From: Streptomyces sp. HD
Lineage (GTDB): Bacteria > Actinomycetota > Actinomycetes > Streptomycetales > Streptomycetaceae
Assembly (NCBI RefSeq): GCF_028369295.1
Contig: NZ_JAQMYP010000049.1
Location: forward strand, 1-64,000
Direction of reading: 5' to 3'
DNA: 64,000 nt
Shown here piece after piece: positions 1-12,300 of the stretch (positions within the stretch are counted from its first letter, which is position 1; every line of letters starts with the position of its first letter). The notes under the pieces were generated by a model. That model worked only from the letters and a program-made list of their open reading frames with translations. It was not told the origin of the DNA and searched no databases. The position numbers and the translations under genes were made by a program.

Positions 1-2034
<2,034 letters not shown>

Positions 2035-2049
2035 CAGCCGACGGTCTGT

Positions 2050-2085
2050 GCCGGCCGGCGGGACTTCGGTCCCGTCGGCCGGTGC
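2050..2085 (+). terminator. Hairpin after infB with TTCG tetraloop
   Basis: A G/C-rich stem of about 15 bp closed by a TTCG loop (2065-2068) starts 15 nt after the infB stop. It has one G-T wobble and no T-tract, as is usual for Streptomyces terminators. It probably ends or attenuates infB transcription before the DUF503 gene. Confidence 0.6.
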
Positions 2086-2240
2086 GCCGTTTGCCCACCG
2101 GCAGCCGAAGGCGGGCGCGAGGGTCTACGGAGCGTAATATCCGTCGATCGTCCAGCCCCCTTCGTTGTACGGTTCTGATGTCCCGCTCACGCAGACAGGC
2201 GGGGCCATCGATCCCGTACCGGCGGGTGAACCGGCTACAC

Positions 2241-2537
2241 ATGTATGTGGGGACTCTGTCCTTCGACCTGCTCCTCGGCGACGTACGGTCGCTGAAGGAG
2301 AAGCGCTCCGTCGTCCGCCCGATCGTCGCCGAGCTTCAGCGCAAGTACGCGGTGAGCGCGGCCGAGGTGGACCACATGGACCTCTACCGGCGGGCCGGGA
2401 TCGGCATCGCCGTGGTGTCCGGCGACGCCGGTCACCTCACCGACGTACTGGACCGGTGCGAACGGCTGGTCGCCGGCCGTCCGGAAGTGGAACTGCTGTC
2501 GGTACGGCGGCGTCTCCACGGTGATCACGACGACTGA
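2241..2537 (+). CDS. DUF503 (YlxP-like) protein
   Basis: This is a 98-residue cytoplasmic protein of the DUF503/YlxP family, which is commonly found between infB and rbfA in Gram-positive bacteria. Its biochemical role is not established; the neighbourhood suggests ribosome assembly or translation. The start MYVGTLSFDLLLGD and the motif SLKEKRSVVRPIV match the family well, and the length is normal. ATG 2241 was chosen because it begins exactly at the conserved N-terminus; a GTG at 2226 would add five residues. It lies 47 nt upstream of rbfA and is probably cotranscribed with it. Confidence 0.85.
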   Translation: MYVGTLSFDLLLGDVRSLKEKRSVVRPIVAELQRKYAVSAAEVDHMDLYRRAGIGIAVVSGDAGHLTDVLDRCERLVAGRPEVELLSVRRRLHGDHDD

Positions 2538-2584
2538 CGACCAACAGCCAAGAACGAGAAGAAGAAAGAACGGGAGACGGACCA

Positions 2585-3040
2585 GTGGCCGACAACGCGC
2601 GGGCGAAAAGGCTGGCGGACCTCATCCGAGAGGTGGTGGCCCAGAAGCTGCAGCGCGGGATCAAGGACCCGCGGCTCGGCTCGCACGTCACCATCACGGA
2701 CACCCGCGTCACGGGTGACCTGCGGGAGGCGACCGTCTTCTACACGGTGTACGGCGACGACGAGGAGCGGGCGGCCGCCGCGGCAGGGCTGGAGAGCGCC
2801 AAGGGTGTGCTCCGGTCGGCCGTCGGGGCGGCGGCCGGCGTGAAGTTCACGCCGACCCTCACCTTCGTCGCCGACGCCCTGCCGGACACGGCACGCACCA
2901 TCGATGACCTCCTCGACAAGGCGCGCCAGTCCGACGAGAAGGTGCGCGAGGCGTCCGCGGGCGCGAAGTACGCCGGTGAGGCGGACCCGTACCGCAAGCC
3001 GGGCTCCGAGGACGAGACGGACGGCGACACCGCGGAATGA
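2585..3040 (+). CDS. rbfA: 30S ribosome-binding factor A
   Basis: RbfA is a KH-fold protein that binds immature 30S subunits and assists late 16S rRNA maturation, including at low temperature. The 151 residues include the typical N-terminus (ADNARAKRLADLIREVVAQKLQ), IKDPRLG and VTITDTRVTGDLREATVFYTV. A short acidic tail (EDETDGDTAE) follows the core domain. The start is GTG 2585 behind GGGAGACGG. The TGA stop overlaps the truB ATG by 4 nt (ATGA), indicating translational coupling. Confidence 0.96.
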   Translation: MADNARAKRLADLIREVVAQKLQRGIKDPRLGSHVTITDTRVTGDLREATVFYTVYGDDEERAAAAAGLESAKGVLRSAVGAAAGVKFTPTLTFVADALPDTARTIDDLLDKARQSDEKVREASAGAKYAGEADPYRKPGSEDETDGDTAE

Positions 3041-3942
3041 CGCAGAAGCACACCACGCCCGACGGCCTTGTCATCGTCGACAAGCCGTCGGGCTTCACTT
3101 CGCACGACGTGGTCGCCAAGATGCGCGGCATCGCACGCACCCGCCGCGTCGGGCACGCCGGTACCCTCGACCCCATGGCGACCGGCGTCCTCGTCCTCGG
3201 CGTCGAGAAGGCGACCAAGCTCCTCGGTCATCTGGCCCTGACCGAGAAGGAGTACCTGGGCACCATCCGCCTGGGCCAGACCACCCTCACCGATGACGCC
3301 GAGGGCGAGATCACGGGGTCCACCGACGCCTCGAAGGTCACCCGCGACGCCATCGACGCCGGGATCGCCGAGCTGACCGGCAACATCATGCAGGTGCCGT
3401 CCAAGGTCAGCGCCATCAAGATCAACGGGGTGCGCTCCTACAAGCGGGCCAGGGACGGCGAGGAGTTCGAGATTCCGGCTCGGCCCGTCACCGTCTCCTC
3501 GTTCACCGTGTACGACATCCGGGACGCCGTCGCCGACGACGGCACCGCGGTCCTCGACCTGGTCGTGTCGGTGGTCTGCTCCTCCGGCACCTACATCCGT
3601 GCCCTGGCCCGTGACCTCGGGGCCGGCCTGGGCGTCGGCGGCCACCTCACGGCGCTGCGCCGCACCCGCGTCGGGCCGTACAAGCTGGACTCCGCCAAGA
3701 CGCTGGACCAGCACCAGCAGGAGCTGACCGTCATGCCGATCGCCGAGGCCGCCACGGCCGCGTTCCCGCGCTGGAACGTGGACGCCAAGCGCGCCCGGCT
3801 GCTGACGAACGGCGTCCGCCTCGACATGCCCGACGAGTACGCGAGCTCCGGCCCCGTCGCCGTCTTCGACCCCGAGGGCAGCTTCCTCGCGCTCGTGGAG
3901 GAGCACAAGGGCAAGGCGAAGAGCCTGGCCGTCTTCGGCTGA
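3037..3942 (+). CDS. truB: tRNA pseudouridine(55) synthase
   Basis: TruB isomerises U55 in the T-loop of tRNAs. The protein has 301 residues, a normal length. It shows the family N-terminus GLVIVDKPSGFTSHDVV and the catalytic motif GHAGTLDPMATG containing the essential aspartate. SGTYIRALARDLG follows in the core, and a PUA-like C-terminal region starts near residue 230. It is the last gene of the infB block; a hairpin follows 14 nt after the stop. Confidence 0.97.
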   Translation: MTQKHTTPDGLVIVDKPSGFTSHDVVAKMRGIARTRRVGHAGTLDPMATGVLVLGVEKATKLLGHLALTEKEYLGTIRLGQTTLTDDAEGEITGSTDASKVTRDAIDAGIAELTGNIMQVPSKVSAIKINGVRSYKRARDGEEFEIPARPVTVSSFTVYDIRDAVADDGTAVLDLVVSVVCSSGTYIRALARDLGAGLGVGGHLTALRRTRVGPYKLDSAKTLDQHQQELTVMPIAEAATAAFPRWNVDAKRARLLTNGVRLDMPDEYASSGPVAVFDPEGSFLALVEEHKGKAKSLAVFG

Positions 3943-4253
3943 GGCACTGGGCCATCCGGCATCCGGTCTCCTTCGGGTGCCGGGCCACTTTCGAGTGCCT
4001 GCCCGTGGAGCGGCGGTCACGGGGTAGTCCTCTGCCCGCCGCTCCACGGTCCCCCCTCGGTTCCCCCACCCCTAGGGTGTATCCAACGACCGCCCTCTGT
4101 TCACCCGTCCGTGCGGGCGCTCGGAGTGAACCGAGGGAGCGGAAGGGGGCGCGTTCGCCGAGCGATCTGCCCCGCTGATCACTTCGCACCTAACGTCGAA
4201 AAAACAGGGCGCGGGCGTATGGGCGTCTGGGTGCACGGCGGGGAGGTTCGACG
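3943..4253. other. truB to protease/NTPase intergenic region
   Basis: This 311-bp gap holds no convincing gene. It contains the post-truB hairpin (3956-3983). A TANNNT-type -10 candidate (TAGGGT, 4073-4078) may serve the next gene. The ribosome site GGGGAGG lies just before the ATG at 4254. No convincing -35 element was seen. Confidence 0.4.
3956..3983 (+). terminator. Hairpin after truB
   Basis: CCGGCATCC (3956-3964) pairs with GGGTGCCGG (3975-3983), 9 bp with one G-T wobble and a 10-nt loop. It is placed just after the truB stop and probably closes the infB-truB transcript. Confidence 0.5.
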
Positions 4254-7200
4254 ATGGCGGGACGGGGCCCGCGGGGTGCGCAGGGTGCGCAGGGTGTGTG
4301 GGATACAGCGGATGACGCGGATGACGGTGGCCGGTCCGGTACGGATGCCTGTGCACGGGAGTCACGCCGTTCCCACTCCCACTCCCGCTCTCACTTCCAC
4401 TCCCAGTCCCAGTCCCACGACGGGCCGGGCGCCCGCGTCCGTGACGATGCCCTGATCCGGATCCATGACCTGGCGGGCCGGCCCCGTGGTCTCGGTTTCG
4501 TGGCCGACCACCACGGCACCGTCGTCACCAGCCACGAGGTCGTCGACGGGCTGCCCCGGCTGGTCCTGTACGCCGCCGAGAGCGGCCGGAGCTGTGTGGT
4601 TCCGGCGAGTGCGGTGACTCCGCTGCCCACGCTGGACCTGGCCCTCGTACGCACCGAGGGCCTGGGCGTGGACCCGCTGCCGGTGACGGTGCGGGACCGG
4701 GTCGAGACCGGTGCCTATGTACGGATCGCGGCCGGTGGCTGGCGGGAGGCGCGGGTGCTGGGTGCGGCGTCCGTGACGTACGCGGCGACGGACCGTTTCC
4801 ATCTCCTCGACGGTGCCCTGGAGTTGGCGATCGGCACGGCCGGCCGGGACGCACTGCGCCTCGGCGGAGGGGCGGCCGGGGGACCGGTGCTCGACGCCGG
4901 GTCCGGCGCGGTGCTGGGCGTCCTCGGCACGGCCCTGCAGTGCGGTGGCCGTGACGCCGGGTTCGCCGTGCCCCTGCGGCCGTCGGCCGACGGCCCGCTC
5001 GCCGAGCTGCTCGCCGAGAACGCGGCGACCGTGCCGGCGTACGGAGCCGACCTGAACCTGGCGGGCGTACTGGAACTCACGGCCACGTCGGTGGGGCAGG
5101 ACGGTCCGCCGGGGACGCTGGCGGGCTGTGTGGGCCGGGCGGAGGCCGGGGGCGTGGGGGAGGTGACCCCGGTCGAACGGGCCTCGGCGGCAAGGGAGTT
5201 CAAGGCCTTCGCCGAGAGCGGTGCCGCGGTCCTGGCCCTGGTCGGGTCCCCGGGCAGCGGCCGTACGACGGAACTCGCGGCCCTCGCGGCACGCCGCCAC
5301 CGCGGCCCGGCCCCGGCGCCCACGCTGTGGCTGCGCGGCGCCGACCTCAAGGACGACGACGACTCGGTGGCCGACGCCGCGCGCCGGGCACTGACCCGGG
5401 CGGCCCGCATCGTGGCGGCATCGGCCACGTCCGACCCCACCAACCTGGGCGACACCACCCCCGAACGCCTGGCCCACCTCTCCCGGACCACCGGCCGCCC
5501 CCTTCTGCTCCTCCTCGACGGCCCCGAGGAGATGCCCCCGCTGCTGGCCCACCGCCTCACGGACTGGACCAAGGGCACGGCAGGGTGGCTGCGGGAGACC
5601 GGGGCGCGGCTGGTGGTGGCGTGCAGGGCGGAGTACTGGGAGGGGGCGGGAGCGGAGTTTCCGGAGGAGCTGCTGTACGGGGGGAGCGAGGCCGACGGGG
5701 CTGCGCCCCTGGAGAAGGGGACGGGCAGGGGCGGCGGCGACAACTTCCGGCGCCTCCCGCCCTGCGTCCGACTCGGCGACCTCACCCCCGACGAGGCCCA
5801 GCACGCCCGCACCCGCTACGGCATCCCCGAAGCCGCCCTCGCCGCCCCGGACGCCCGCCACCCCCTCACCCTCCGCCTCCTCTCCGAGGTCCGCGCCGCC
5901 CTCCCCGACACCCCGCACTCCCGACTCGACCGCGACGACGTCCTCTCCGCCCACCTCGACCTCATGTGCCTGCGCATCGCCGTACGCCTCGCCGCCGAGA
6001 ACGGCCTGCGCGGCACAGCCGTACGCCGCCTCGCCGCCAAGGTCTCCGGCCAGGTCCACGAGGCCGCGCGCCGCAGCCTCGGACCGGGCCAGGGAGAGCT
6101 GGACCGTGCGTCCTTCGAGGCCGTGTTCCCCTGGGGCCCGGCCCCGGCCAGGCTCGGCGGCGGCACCGGCTGGGCCTCCGCCGTCCTCACCGAGGGGCTC
6201 CTCGTCCCCGCTGGGCACGGCTACCGCTTCGCCCACGAGGAACTCGCCGACTGGATCCAGGGCATCCACCTCGATCTGGACGAGGCCCTCCAAGCCCTGG
6301 TCCACCGCCGCGCCGACCCCGACGCCGCGCACCCCTTCCCGGTGCCGCACCACCGCATCGGCCCCGTCGTGCAGGCCCTGCTCCTCCTCGCCCGCCAGCA
6401 CGGCACCGCCCGACTCGCCTGCCGCCTGGAGGAGTTGACGCACGCCCTCGACGCCGACCAGCACTCCTGGTGGGCCGCCCGCCTCCTCGCCGAGACCCTG
6501 CTGAGCGTCCCGGACGCGACGCCTTACCTCGACGTACTGCGCCTGCTCGCCGACCGCATCGTGGCCTGGCGGCACCGGGAACGCCCCGCACCCCCGGACT
6601 TCCACCCCGACTTCTGGACCGGACTCCGCCTCCCGGACACCGACCGCTTCGACCTCCTGCGCGACCTGGTCCGCGCCGACGGCCCACCGCACGAGGCCGA
6701 CGGCGTCCACGGCGACGCCTTCCCGAGCGACGCCTTCCGGCCCACGACCGGCGGTCGCGCGCAGGCCCCGCCGTACTGCGCCGCCCCTGACACCTCTTTC
6801 TCCGACGCCTCCTTCTCCTACGTGTCCCCCTCCGACGCCTCCTTTTCCCGCGACGACACCCCGCTGCCCCCGCCCTCCCACACCCCCCGCTACCTCGACG
6901 CCACCGCCCACCTCCTCGCCGCCGCCCCCACGGCCGTACAACGCCACCTCACCCGCTGGTTCGACGACGACCGCTCCCTGCCCGCCACCCCGCACGCGAC
7001 CGTCGCCCGTGCGGCCCAGGCCCTGCTCTACGCCCACCGGAACGGCGCCCTCGACGACCTCACCGAGACGCTCGTCGACAGCGCGCATCGCAAGGCCGAC
7101 GAGCTCCTCGCCGTGCTGGCCGAGGAGGAGACGTCCGCCGTCTGCCGGGCCATCGACCGCTGGGCGCACGACGAGCGGCCCGCGCGTCGGGTCGCGGCGG

Positions 7201-8126
7201 TGGCGTACGGACTGCGCGCCGCGCCCCACGTCCACACCGAGGCCGACCGCGAACTCCTGCGCTACGCCGCCCTCGCCCTGCTCGCCCGCCCCGACGACTG
7301 CACGCTGCACAGCGGCGCGGTCGCCCTCCTCGTCCGGGACCCGCGCACCCGCACCCGCCACCTCCCGCAGGCGCTGGCGCTCTTCGAGGCCGCCGACCCG
7401 CAGTTCCCGCCCAGCGCCCTGGTCGCCGCCCTGGCCACCCACCCCGAACCCGTCCTGGACGCCTTCCGGGCACGCCTGAACCGACCGGACGCCGGGCAGG
7501 CGCTGCACACCCTCGCCGACGTCACCACGCCCGGCCTCGCTCTCCGCGTCGGTGCCCTCGTACGCGAGGCGGTGGGGCGGCATCCCGGGATCGCTGCCGA
7601 CGTGGCCACGTACGTCGACCGGCGTCTCGACCACGGAGTCACGGCGCGCACCGTGCTCTTCCCGCTGGTCACCGGCCTGCTCGACAGCGGCACGGAACAG
7701 GTGCGGGCCGCCCTCGCCGCCGTACTCGCCAAGCCCGGCACCCCCGAGTCCCGTCCGCTCCGCCGCGAACTGCGCGCATTCCTCCTCGCCCACGAACGCG
7801 CCCCGGCCGTCCTGGACGCCTTTCTGCAGGCCACCGTCCAGCGCGGCGGCGACCGGAGGGACGACCGGGGCGATGACCGAGGTGACGACCGGGGTGACGA
7901 CGACCTCCGCGGCCTCGTCCATCACACCGGTCTGCTTCTGGTCCGCACCCCGGACGGCGCGGCCCGCTTCGACCGGGGCCTGGTCGACCTCGGCCGACGG
8001 GTCCCCGGCTTCGCCGCGCAGGTCGCCGGCTGGCTCACCGACGCCCCGCAGGAGTGGTCGGCGGTGGTCGGACCGAGCTCCCGAAGGATGATCGAGAACC
8101 TGGCCGGCGTACGAGTTCCCGCATGA
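4254..8126 (+). CDS. Trypsin-like domain (Ser lost) fused to P-loop NTPase
   Basis: The 1290-residue protein has three visible parts. Residues 1-60 are low complexity, with a His/Ser-rich run near 40-55. Residues about 65-245 resemble a trypsin-like peptidase: the His position is SHEVV (H94) and the Asp position is LDLALV (D128). The Ser position before GGP is alanine (GGAAGGP, A208), so proteolysis looks unlikely. From about 325 there is a P-loop NTPase with GSPGSGRT (331-338, Arg for the usual Lys) and LLLLLDGPEE as Walker B. A long alpha-helical C-terminus follows, as in STAND-type proteins, with an Asp/Arg repeat near the end. ATG 4254 is preceded by GGGGAGG. It sits between truB and ribF and its role is unknown; signalling or scaffolding is more plausible than protein degradation. 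Confidence 0.75.
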   Translation: MAGRGPRGAQGAQGVWDTADDADDGGRSGTDACARESRRSHSHSRSHFHSQSQSHDGPGARVRDDALIRIHDLAGRPRGLGFVADHHGTVVTSHEVVDGLPRLVLYAAESGRSCVVPASAVTPLPTLDLALVRTEGLGVDPLPVTVRDRVETGAYVRIAAGGWREARVLGAASVTYAATDRFHLLDGALELAIGTAGRDALRLGGGAAGGPVLDAGSGAVLGVLGTALQCGGRDAGFAVPLRPSADGPLAELLAENAATVPAYGADLNLAGVLELTATSVGQDGPPGTLAGCVGRAEAGGVGEVTPVERASAAREFKAFAESGAAVLALVGSPGSGRTTELAALAARRHRGPAPAPTLWLRGADLKDDDDSVADAARRALTRAARIVAASATSDPTNLGDTTPERLAHLSRTTGRPLLLLLDGPEEMPPLLAHRLTDWTKGTAGWLRETGARLVVACRAEYWEGAGAEFPEELLYGGSEADGAAPLEKGTGRGGGDNFRRLPPCVRLGDLTPDEAQHARTRYGIPEAALAAPDARHPLTLRLLSEVRAALPDTPHSRLDRDDVLSAHLDLMCLRIAVRLAAENGLRGTAVRRLAAKVSGQVHEAARRSLGPGQGELDRASFEAVFPWGPAPARLGGGTGWASAVLTEGLLVPAGHGYRFAHEELADWIQGIHLDLDEALQALVHRRADPDAAHPFPVPHHRIGPVVQALLLLARQHGTARLACRLEELTHALDADQHSWWAARLLAETLLSVPDATPYLDVLRLLADRIVAWRHRERPAPPDFHPDFWTGLRLPDTDRFDLLRDLVRADGPPHEADGVHGDAFPSDAFRPTTGGRAQAPPYCAAPDTSFSDASFSYVSPSDASFSRDDTPLPPPSHTPRYLDATAHLLAAAPTAVQRHLTRWFDDDRSLPATPHATVARAAQALLYAHRNGALDDLTETLVDSAHRKADELLAVLAEEETSAVCRAIDRWAHDERPARRVAAVAYGLRAAPHVHTEADRELLRYAALALLARPDDCTLHSGAVALLVRDPRTRTRHLPQALALFEAADPQFPPSALVAALATHPEPVLDAFRARLNRPDAGQALHTLADVTTPGLALRVGALVREAVGRHPGIAADVATYVDRRLDHGVTARTVLFPLVTGLLDSGTEQVRAALAAVLAKPGTPESRPLRRELRAFLLAHERAPAVLDAFLQATVQRGGDRRDDRGDDRGDDRGDDDLRGLVHHTGLLLVRTPDGAARFDRGLVDLGRRVPGFAAQVAGWLTDAPQEWSAVVGPSSRRMIENLAGVRVPA

Positions 8127-8281
8127 CCGGCGTGTCCGTACGTGCACCCGGTCACAGCCACCAGGCCGATGCGGGCCCGAGGCGTCCGGCATGGCACCCT
8201 TAGACCTGCGTAAGAGCGTGTGAGGCAAAGACGGACACGGGTTCGACGGGTTCGACGAATTTGCGACAAGGAGCAGGCACA

Positions 8282-9229
8282 GTGCAGCGCTGGCGTGGCT
8301 TGGAGGACATCCCCCAGGACTGGGGGCGCAGCGTCGTCACCATCGGCTCCTACGACGGAGTCCACCGCGGACACCAGCTGATCATCCGGCATGCCGTGGA
8401 CCGAGCCCGTGAGCTGGGCGTTCCCGCCGTGGTCGTCACCTTCGACCCGCACCCCAGCGAGGTCGTCCGCCCCGGCAGCCACCCGCCCCTGCTCGCCCCG
8501 CACCATCGCCGCGCCGACCTCATGGCCGAGCTGGGCGTGGACGCGGTGCTGATCCTGCCCTTCACCACAGAGTTCTCGAAGCTGTCGCCGGCCGACTTCG
8601 TCGTCAAGGTCCTGGTGGACAAGCTGCACGCCAAGGCGGTTGTCGAGGGCCCGAACTTCCGCTTCGGACACCGGGCCGCGGGCAACGTCGAGTTCCTCGT
8701 CGAGCAGGGCAAGGTCTACGACTTCGAGGTCGAGGTCGTCGACCTCTACGTGACCGGTGACGCGGGCGGCGGTCAGCCCTTCTCCTCCACCCTGACCCGG
8801 CGCCTGGTCGGCGAGGGCGACGTCGAAGGCGCGGCCGAGATCCTGGGCCGCCCGCACCGCGTGGAGGGCGTCGTCGTACGCGGGGCTCAGCGCGGGCGGG
8901 AGCTCGGGTTCCCGACCGCCAACGTCGAGACTCTGCCGCACACCGCCATCCCCGCCGACGGCGTCTACGCCGGCTGGCTGCACGCCCAGGGCGAGGTGAT
9001 GCCGGCCGCGATCTCCGTCGGCACGAACCCGCAGTTCGACGGCACGGAGCGCACGGTGGAGGCGTACGCGATCGACCGCGTGGGGCTGGACCTGTACGGC
9101 CTGCACGTCGCCGTCGACTTCCTGTCCTTCGTCCGTGGCCAGGCCAAGTTCGAGTCGCTGGAGGCCCTGCTGGAGCAGATGGCCGAGGACGTGAAGCGCT
9201 GCCGGGAGCTGATCGCGGCCGCGGAGTAG
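8282..9229 (+). CDS. ribF: Bifunctional riboflavin kinase / FAD synthetase
   Basis: RibF phosphorylates riboflavin to FMN and adenylylates FMN to FAD in the cytoplasm. The N-terminal nucleotidyltransferase domain shows SYDGVHRGHQ and VVVTFDPHPSEV. The C-terminal flavokinase domain shows GRELGFPTANVE followed by DGVYAGW. The length of 315 residues is normal. GTG 8282 is chosen because AAGGAG (8268-8273) lies 8 nt upstream and translation then begins at the family N-terminus VQRWRGLEDIPQ; an upstream TTG at 8261 has no support. It is separated from the preceding gene by about 155 bp, so it may have its own promoter. Confidence 0.96.
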   Translation: MQRWRGLEDIPQDWGRSVVTIGSYDGVHRGHQLIIRHAVDRARELGVPAVVVTFDPHPSEVVRPGSHPPLLAPHHRRADLMAELGVDAVLILPFTTEFSKLSPADFVVKVLVDKLHAKAVVEGPNFRFGHRAAGNVEFLVEQGKVYDFEVEVVDLYVTGDAGGGQPFSSTLTRRLVGEGDVEGAAEILGRPHRVEGVVVRGAQRGRELGFPTANVETLPHTAIPADGVYAGWLHAQGEVMPAAISVGTNPQFDGTERTVEAYAIDRVGLDLYGLHVAVDFLSFVRGQAKFESLEALLEQMAEDVKRCRELIAAAE

Positions 9230-9294
9230 CGATTCCCGCGACGGGCCGTCGCCCGGCCATGAATCGGCCGACGACCGGCCGGTCCCACGACGCC

Positions 9295-9332
9295 GAAGGG
9301 CGGCCGGTGCTTTCAGGCACCGGCCGCCCTTC
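9295..9332. terminator. Perfect 16-bp hairpin between convergent genes
   Basis: Positions 9295-9310 pair perfectly with 9317-9332 around the six-base loop TTTCAG. It lies between ribF (+) and the MinD-like ATPase gene (-), 15 nt beyond the latter's stop, so it probably ends transcription from both sides. It marks the boundary between the housekeeping block and the ESX locus. Confidence 0.8.
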
Positions 9333-9347
9333 TTCGTTCCTCACGCG

Positions 9348-12300
9348 CTACTGCTGGGTCCAGCCCGGCGGTACGGCGCCCTGCTGAGGATGCTGCTGCT
9401 GTGCGTGCTGCTGCGGATCCTGCGGCGGCGCCTGCTGCTGCCAGCCCTGGCCCGGAGCGGGCTGCTGCGGCTGACCCCAGCCCTGACCCGGCTGCGGGGT
9501 GCCGCCGGGCTGGGCGTAGGGCTGCTGGGGCTGCTGCGGGTGCTGCTGCGGCGGGTACCCCTGCTGGGGCTGCTGCTGGTACTGCATGTTCGGGTTGCCG
9601 AAGCCCTGCTGGGTGCCGGCGATGTCCTCGGCGATGACGGACGCGAGGTCGAAGTAGGCCTCACGGGTCTTGGGACGCATCATTTCGAGGTCCACCTCGG
9701 CGCCCGCCGCGAGGTGCTCGTCGAAGGGGATCACGACGACACCGCGGCAGCGGGTCTCGAAGTGCGCGACGATGTCCTCGACCTTGATCATCTTGCCCGT
9801 CTCACGGACACCCGAGATCACGGTGATCGATCGCTGGACGAGGTCCGCGAACCCGTTCGCCGACAGCCAGTCGAGCGTCGTCGAGGCGCTGCTCGCACCG
9901 TCCACCGAGGGGGTCGAGATGATGATCAACTGGTGGGCGAGGTCCAGCACTCCGCGCATCGCGCTGTAGAGCAGACCGGTGCCCGAGTCCGTGAGGATGA
10001 TCGGGTACTGGCGGCCCAGCACGTCGAGCGCGCTGCGATAGTCCTGGTCGTTGAAGGTGGTGGAGACCGCCGGGTCCACGTCGTTGGCGATGATCTCCAG
10101 GCCCGAGGGCGCCTGCGAGGTGAAGCGGCGGATGTCCATGTAGCTGTTGAGCTGCGGGATCGCCTGTACCAGGTCGCGGATGGTCGCGCCCGTCTCACGC
10201 CGCACGCGTCGGCCGAGGGTGCCGGCGTCCGGGTTGGCGTCGATCGCCAGGATCTTGTCCTGCCGCTCGCTGGCGAGCGTGGCGCCGAGCGCCATCGTCG
10301 TCGTGGTCTTGCCCACGCCGCCCTTGAGGCTGATCACCGCGATCCGGTAGCAGGACATCACCGGCGTCCGGATCAGACCCAGCTTCCGCTCCCGCTCCGC
10401 CAGCTCCTTCTTGGCACCGAGCTTGAAGCGCGACGGGCCCTGGTTGTTCTTGCGGGCCTTCGGCTGGTTGCGCAACAGCCGGTCCGAGGACAGCTCCACG
10501 GCGGCGTTGTAGCCGAGCGGCGTACCGGGCGCGGCTTGCTGCTGCTGGGGAGCGCCGGGGCCGGCCTGCGGACCGGGCGGGGCGCTCCAGCCCTGGTTGC
10601 CCTGATGGGCCTGGTTGCCGTAGGCGGCGGGGTTCTGCTGGGGCTGCTGCTGCGGTGCGGGCTGCTGAGGCGCCGGTTGCTGAGGCGCGTGCTGCTGCGG
10701 GGCCTGCTGCTCGGGCTGGGCCGGAGGCTGCTGCTGGGGCGCCGGCTGCTGGGGTGCGTGCTGCTGCGGGGCCTGTTGCGGTGCCTGCTGCGGGTAGCCG
10801 TAGCCGGCCTGTTGCGGCGCCTGCTGGGGCGGGTAGCCGTAACCGGGCTGCGGCTGGGCCGGTGCCTGCTGCGGATAGCCGTAACCGGCGGGCGGCTGGA
10901 CACCCTGCGGCTGCGCGGGCTGAGGAGGCTGTTGCGGGTAGCCGTAACCGGTGGCATGCGGCTGCGCACCCTGCGGCGGTGCGGGCTGGCCCGCCTGCCG
11001 CGGATCGACCGGTTCGGGCTGTCCGCCCTGCGCCGCCGGGTGCTCGGGCTGCTGCTGCGCCGGGTAGCCGCCCTGGTGGGCCGGGCCGAACGCGCCCTGC
11101 TGCGGGGGCTGCTGCCCGGGGTGGACGGGCTGCTGGGCGGGCGGCTGCTGCGGGTAGCCGTATCCGCCGGCCTGTGCGGCGGCTGCCTGTGCGGCGGCTG
11201 CCTGTGCGGCGGCTGCCTGTGCGGCGGCCGCGGCCTGCGGGTCCGGCTGACCGCCCTGCTGCGGTACCCCCTGGGCGGGGTTCGCCGGGACGAAGCCCTG
11301 CGGCAGCGGGGGGAGGGCCTGGTTGGCCTGGGGCGGAGCGGGGTGCTGCGCCTGCGGCTGCTGAGGCGGCTGTGCCTGAGCGACCGGCGGCTGCGCGGGG
11401 GCGGCGGGGGCCGGCGTCGGCGGGGTCTGCGCCTCCGGCTCCGCCGGTGCCTCGGGCTCGGCTTCCGCCGTCGCCGGTGCGGCCGTCGGGGCGGCCTCGG
11501 GGTCGGGCTGCGCGGAGGAGTCCGCGTCGGACCGGTCCTGGGTCGGCTCGTCGCCGTCCGCGCCGGTCACGGACGCGGCGACGTCGGCGGACTCCGCCTC
11601 GTCGTCCTGCCGTGCCTCCGGCTCATCGTCGTCGCCACCGCCGAACAGCAGAGCCGCCTCGGCGTCGGCGGCCGCGTGGTTGAGCTCGATCTCCGGCTCC
11701 TCCGCCACGGGCTGCGCGGGGGCGGGCTGTTCGGGTGCGGCCGCCGCCGGGACACCGGCCGCCGGGGGCGCGGTCGGGGTCGGGGCCTGGCCCTCGTCGC
11801 CGACCGGGCGCAGTACGGGGAAGCCAGGCGCGGCGGGCGACTGAGCGGCAGGGGAGTGCTGCTGGGGCGCGGCCGGCGGCTGGGCGGGCGTGTGCTGCTG
11901 CGGAACGGCGGGCTGGACCGGAGCGGGCTGCTGAGGTGCGGCGGGCGGCTGGACCGGAGCGGGCGGCTGGGCGGGCTTGTGCTGCTGGGGCACGCCGAAA
12001 CCGCCGGAGGTGTCCTGACCGGGCTGGGGCGCACCGAAGCCGCCCGAGGTGTCCTGACCGGGCTGAGGCACGCCGAAGCCACCCGACGTGTCCTGACCCG
12101 GCTGCGGCGCACCGGCGCCGGTCTGCTGGGGATAGCCGTATCCGCCGGGCACCGCGCCGCCGGCCGCGGGGGCACCCGGCGCGGACTGCTGCTGCGGGAA
12201 GCCGTAGCCACCCGTGCCGGGGCCCTGCTGGTCGGCGCCGGGCGTGCCCTGAGCCGGGGTGTGCTGCGCGGGCGGCTGCGGCACGCCCTGTGGGGGCGTC

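Noticed and set aside
4362..8228. 1288-residue minus-strand open frame opposite the protease/NTPase gene
   Set aside because: High GC keeps the antisense frame open; the plus strand has domain motifs and a proper start.
8220..8265. Possible tRNA-like GTTCGA repeats before ribF
   Set aside because: The sequence is a short GGTTCGACG duplication and cannot fold into a cloverleaf.
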